A stretch of DNA of 64,000 nucleotides, from assembly GCA_033765145.1 (NCBI GenBank), contig JANRIH010000053.1, positions 62,001-126,000 of the forward strand, given 5' to 3'. Origin of the DNA: JAGVSR01 sp033765145. GTDB lineage: Bacteria; Pseudomonadota; Alphaproteobacteria; Rhizobiales; Hyphomicrobiaceae. Below, piece by piece: positions 60,707 through 64,000 of this stretch. The notes below the pieces were generated by a model, which did not search any database, was not told where the DNA came from, and worked only from the letters and a program-made list of their open reading frames with translations. The translations under genes were made by a program, and so were the position numbers. The first letter of the stretch is position 1. Each line of letters opens with the position of its first letter.

Positions 60707-62158
60707 TCAACCAGCCGGGGAGCGGAAGACTTTGATATTGAGTTCTTTGATCCGGCTCCTGAGCGTGTTCCGGTTGAGCCCCAGGAGTTCGGCCGCCCGA
60801 ATCTGATTTCCCCGTGTCGCGGCGAGGGCCGCCGAGAGAAGCGGATACTCGACCTGCCGAATAACCCGGTCGTAGAGCCCCGGCGGAGGCAGATCATTGC
60901 CATATTCGGCAAAGTAGCCCGCGAGATGGCGCTCCACGAGTTCAGATAGCTCCTTCGTACTCGGCGCCCCGTTCGGCATCCGCGCGGGGATCGCCTCAGC
61001 GAGTTCCTGATCCATGATCGAGGCGGTCAAGGTGTCTTGCGGATAGAGGGCCGCGACGCGCCGGATGAAGTTTTCGAACTCGCGCACGTTGCCCGGCCAA
61101 GGGTGCAGTTTCAGCCGGTCGATCGCCGCCTGTTCGATGGACTTGTGACCGAGCCCTTCCCTTCCCGCGATGCGCAGGAAGTGGCGCGCGAGGTCGCCGA
61201 TGTCCTCGGTGCGTTCCCTGAGCGGAGGCAGCCGCAGCGGCACGACGTTGAGGCGGTAGAAAAGGTCCTCGCGGAACAGGCCCTGCTGGATCTGCGCCCT
61301 GAGATCGCGGTGGGTCGCGGCGATGATCCGGACGTTCGTCTTGATCGGTGTGCGCCCGCCGACGGTCGTGTACTCGCCCTGCTGCAACACACGCAGGAGC
61401 CGGGTCTGAGCTTCGAGCGGCATGTCGCCGATCTCGTCGAGAAAGAGCGTGCCCCCTTCCGCTTGCTCGAACCGACCCTGCGTCCGCGCCTGAGCACCCG
61501 TGAAGGCGCCCTTCTCGTGGCCGAACAGCTCGCTTTCGATGAGTTCCCGCGGAATGGCCGCCATGTTGATGGCGACGAACGGCCCTTGCCGGCGCCGCCC
61601 GTGATCGTGCAGCACGCGCGCGACAAGTTCCTTGCCCGTCCCGCTCTCGCCATTGATCATGACCGTGAGGTCGGTCTGCGTCAGTCGGGCGAGCGCCCGA
61701 TAGATCTCCTGCATCGCCGGCGAGCGCCCGATGAGCGGCAGCTCTTCGCCCTCGCCCTGCTCGCTGGTCCGAAGCGGCTTGCGACCGGGACCGGTCATGG
61801 CGCGCGAGACGACGGCCACAACTTCGGCGAGATCGAACGGCTTCGGCAGATACTCGTAAGCGCCTTTTTCGGCCGCCGTCAGCGCCGTCATCAGCGTGTT
61901 CTGCGCGCTCATGACGATGATCGGCAGTTCGGGCCTGACCTTCTTGATGCGCGGAATGAGATCGAACGCGTTTTCGTCGGGCATCACCACGTCGGTGATC
62001 ACGACATCGCCCTCTCCCTGGCTGACCCAGCGCCAGAGCGTGGCCGCATTCCCCGTCGCGCGCGGGGCGTACCCGGCACGCGCCAGCGCTTGGTTCAGAA
62101 CCGTGCGGATCGCAGTATCATCATCGGCGATGAGGACGGTGCCACGGGCCATGTTCAT
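60707..62158 (-). CDS. ntrC: Nitrogen regulator NtrC
   Basis: 483 residues. Receiver Asp56 (VVITDVVMP), AAA+ domain with GESGTGKELVARVLH and the intact sigma-54 loop ELFGHEKGAFTGAQ, and a C-terminal Fis HTH (RGNQIRAAELLGLNRNTLRS). Activates nitrogen-assimilation genes with sigma-54. Its ATG follows the ntrB stop with no spacer, so they are translationally coupled. Confidence 0.97.
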   Translation of the reverse strand: MNMARGTVLIADDDTAIRTVLNQALARAGYAPRATGNAATLWRWVSQGEGDVVITDVVMPDENAFDLIPRIKKVRPELPIIVMSAQNTLMTALTAAEKGAYEYLPKPFDLAEVVAVVSRAMTGPGRKPLRTSEQGEGEELPLIGRSPAMQEIYRALARLTQTDLTVMINGESGTGKELVARVLHDHGRRRQGPFVAINMAAIPRELIESELFGHEKGAFTGAQARTQGRFEQAEGGTLFLDEIGDMPLEAQTRLLRVLQQGEYTTVGGRTPIKTNVRIIAATHRDLRAQIQQGLFREDLFYRLNVVPLRLPPLRERTEDIGDLARHFLRIAGREGLGHKSIEQAAIDRLKLHPWPGNVREFENFIRRVAALYPQDTLTASIMDQELAEAIPARMPNGAPSTKELSELVERHLAGYFAEYGNDLPPPGLYDRVIRQVEYPLLSAALAATRGNQIRAAELLGLNRNTLRSRIKELNIKVFRSPAG

Positions 62159-63316
62159 TTAGGCTCCTCGGTCTTCGGTGACTCGCTCTGGAGCCGCCAT
62201 GGGCAGGAGGACTCGGAAGATCGTGCGGCGCGGCTCGCTGTCGTACTCGATGATGCCGCCGTGATCCCCGATGATCTTGGCGACGAGCGCCAATCCGAGG
62301 CCGGTGCCGTTGGTTTTGGTGGTGACGAAAGGATCGAACAGGTTCGGTCTGAGATGCTCCGGCACGCCGTTGCCGTTGTCTTCGACTTGAATCTGTAGGG
62401 GCAGGCTCACGCGCATCTTCGAACCCGGCACGGTCATGCGCACACCCGGCCGGAATGCGGTGGAAAGCGTAATCCGCGGCTGCTCCCCGCTGTCGATGGC
62501 GGCTTCGGCGGCATTCTTCACGAGATTGAGGAACGCCTGGACGAGCTTGTCCCGGCTGCCCGGCACGAATGGTAGCGAGGGGTCGTACTCTTCTTCGAAG
62601 AGCACATTCGCAGCAAACCCGCTCTCCGCGAGCCGCCGCACATGATTGAGCACGTCATGGATATTGACCGGCTCCTTGGGCAACGGCCGTTCGTCGCCGA
62701 AGACTTCCATCCGGTCGACGAGATTGCGAATGCGGTCCGTCTCCGAGCAGATGAGCTGCGTCAGCGCCCGGTCCTCGTCTCCCAGTCCAGGCTCGAGAAG
62801 TTGCGCCGCACCCCGGATGCCGGACAATGGGTTCTTGATCTCGTGCGCGAGAACCGCCGCCATGCCCGACACAGACCGTGCCGCAGCGCGATGAGTGAAC
62901 TGCCGCTCGATCATCTGCGCCATGGTGCGCGACTGAAGCATCAGAATGACGCGACCCGGCTCTTCAGGAAGCGGGCCGGCGTGCACGTCGACGAGCTTCG
63001 GCGTGATGAACTTGTGCGAATGGACTTCGAGCCCGTACTCGTTGACCGTCGCGTTTCGCGCACGGATCTGGTCGAGGAGCGACAAGAGCGGGCACCCGAA
63101 CGCCAGGAGGTCGTCGAGCCGCGTCCGCCGCATGACCGGCAAGCCGGTCGAGAAGAAGGCTTCCGCCGCCGCATTGGCGAAAACGACGCGATTGTCGGCC
63201 TCGAGAACGAGGATCGGATGGGGCAGCGCCGACAGCAGCTGATCCAGATCGACGGGAGCGGGGGATGATCGTCCGACGCTCGGTGTCGCAGCTCTCACGG
63301 GTTGTCTGGTGCTCAT
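62159..63316 (-). CDS. ntrB: Nitrogen sensor kinase NtrB (GlnL)
   Basis: 385 residues, soluble. PAS domain (LLSALPHPILVLEADNRVVF), HisKA with VLAHEIKNPLSGIRGAAQLL, and HATPase with FLNLVKNAAEAAI and GTGLGLALVAKIIGDHGG. Phosphorylates NtrC when nitrogen is limiting, under control of GlnB. ATG 63316 overlaps the dusB stop (ATGA). Confidence 0.97.
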   Translation of the reverse strand: MSTRQPVRAATPSVGRSSPAPVDLDQLLSALPHPILVLEADNRVVFANAAAEAFFSTGLPVMRRTRLDDLLAFGCPLLSLLDQIRARNATVNEYGLEVHSHKFITPKLVDVHAGPLPEEPGRVILMLQSRTMAQMIERQFTHRAAARSVSGMAAVLAHEIKNPLSGIRGAAQLLEPGLGDEDRALTQLICSETDRIRNLVDRMEVFGDERPLPKEPVNIHDVLNHVRRLAESGFAANVLFEEEYDPSLPFVPGSRDKLVQAFLNLVKNAAEAAIDSGEQPRITLSTAFRPGVRMTVPGSKMRVSLPLQIQVEDNGNGVPEHLRPNLFDPFVTTKTNGTGLGLALVAKIIGDHGGIIEYDSEPRRTIFRVLLPMAAPERVTEDRGA

Positions 63317-64000
63317 GCGGCAGCCTCCAGATCGGCGGCGTAGAACGCGGAAAGACCGTCGAGAACGCGCGCCGCGTCGTCCTCCGTGCAAAGCCGCGCG
63401 CGCCAGGCCTTGACGATAGCCGTCGGCGCTCCGCTGGCTTCGAGATACCAGCCGATATGCTTCCTCGCGTTTCTGAGGCCGAGGAAGCGACCGTAGTAGG
63501 AGAGCATTGCCTCGACGTGGCCGACGGCGATCCGGCCTTGCTCGCTGAGCGGAGGCACACTGCCATCGCGTCCGGTCTCGAGCGCCTCGGCGATGCGGGC
63601 GAGTTGCCACGGCGCGCCATAAGCTCCGCGACCGACCATCACCCCATCGGCGCCCGAGAGTTCGAGCGCACGCCGCGCGCAAGCCGGCGTACGAATATCA
63701 CCATTCACGATGACCGGGATCGAGACCGCGGCCTTGACAGCGCGCACGGCACTCCAGTCTGCCGCGCCCTTGAAGAACTGGCAGCGCGTCCGCCCATGGA
63801 CCGTGAGCAGGCGGATGCCCGCACCTTCCGCGCGCCGCGCGATCTCCGGCGCATTCCGCGACCGGTCATCCCAGCCGAGCCGCATCTTGAGCGTCACCGG
63901 GACAGTCACGGCGTCCGTCACGGACTCGATGATGGCGAGTGCCTGATCGGCGTCGCGCATGAGCGCACTGCCGGATGCCTTGCCCGTCACCTCGCGCGCG
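63313..64000 (-). CDS. dusB: tRNA-dihydrouridine synthase DusB/NifR3 (5' end cut by window edge)
   Basis: FMN enzyme that reduces uridine in tRNA. About 229 C-terminal residues are visible: VTGKASGSALMRD, VTLKMRLGWDD, LLTVHGRTRCQFF, VIVNGDI, and VMVGRGAYGAPW are all Dus motifs. The catalytic cysteine region lies to the right of the window. It heads the dusB-ntrB-ntrC operon, as in Rhodobacter and rhizobia (nifR3). Confidence 0.95.
   Translation of the reverse strand, partial: AREVTGKASGSALMRDADQALAIIESVTDAVTVPVTLKMRLGWDDRSRNAPEIARRAEGAGIRLLTVHGRTRCQFFKGAADWSAVRAVKAAVSIPVIVNGDIRTPACARRALELSGADGVMVGRGAYGAPWQLARIAEALETGRDGSVPPLSEQGRIAVGHVEAMLSYYGRFLGLRNARKHIGWYLEASGAPTAIVKAWRARLCTEDDAARVLDGLSAFYAADLEAAA

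Overview
The window is a GC-rich stretch (clearly above 60 % GC by eye) of an alphaproteobacterial chromosome, most likely order Hyphomicrobiales (Rhizobiales). This rests on gene order: rpsF-rpsR-DUF2232-rplI-dnaB, eno-ftsB, DUF1476 (F1-ATPase zeta inhibitor type) next to purC, bolA-grxD, and the block dusB-ntrB-ntrC-ntrY-ntrX-trkA-dat-hfq-hflX. Genus cannot be resolved from the sequence alone. No rRNA, tRNA, CRISPR array, transposase or integrase was seen. The window cuts fabD at the left edge and dusB at the right edge.

Layout: 0-6.6 kb holds fabD (partial), a DUF808 membrane protein, the ribosomal operon rpsF-rpsR-DUF2232-rplI and dnaB. 6.6-9 kb holds a small GlsB-type membrane protein, two lipoproteins and a Crp/Fnr-type regulator. 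9-11.8 kb holds eno, ftsB and, where many relatives carry pdhA, an intact but catalytically stripped pyruvate dehydrogenase E1-alpha homologue. 12-14.5 kb is a queuosine (7-deazaguanine) locus: queC, a VUT-family precursor transporter and queE. 14.5-21.7 kb holds a cyclopropane fatty acid synthase and a fatty-acid beta-oxidation set (thiolase, FadJ-like, FadE-like). 22-25 kb is a minimal sulfur-oxidation locus: flavocytochrome c flavoprotein plus SoxS-like thioredoxin, divergent from soxYZ.

25-35 kb is mixed: CDGSH protein, amino-acid permease, orphan periplasmic binding protein, purB, Uma2-like nuclease, GST, a double-Excalibur secreted protein, a divergent SecY-like membrane protein and a serine esterase. 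35-44 kb carries purC, purS, purQ and purL, but these are separated by a methyltransferase, an exported protein and a roughly 3-kb accessory island. That island holds a zinc-ribbon protein, a 28-residue micro-ORF with its own terminator and a tandem pair of secreted paralogues. 44-52.4 kb holds a TonB-family protein, an alpha/beta hydrolase, an FKBP isomerase, a MaoC-type hydratase, bolA, grxD, a duplicated PqiA-domain protein, a PcfJ-like protein and an FAD monooxygenase. 52.4-64 kb is the conserved hflX-hfq-dat-trkA-ntrXYCB-dusB block, all on the minus strand.

The observations most worth follow-up are the E1-alpha pseudoenzyme, the ten-helix SecY-like protein, the accessory island between purQ and purL, a perfect 28-bp inverted repeat that can form a 94-nt hairpin at 31577-31670, and several perfect palindromes in intergenic DNA. 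No computation was run; all family calls are from reading motifs.
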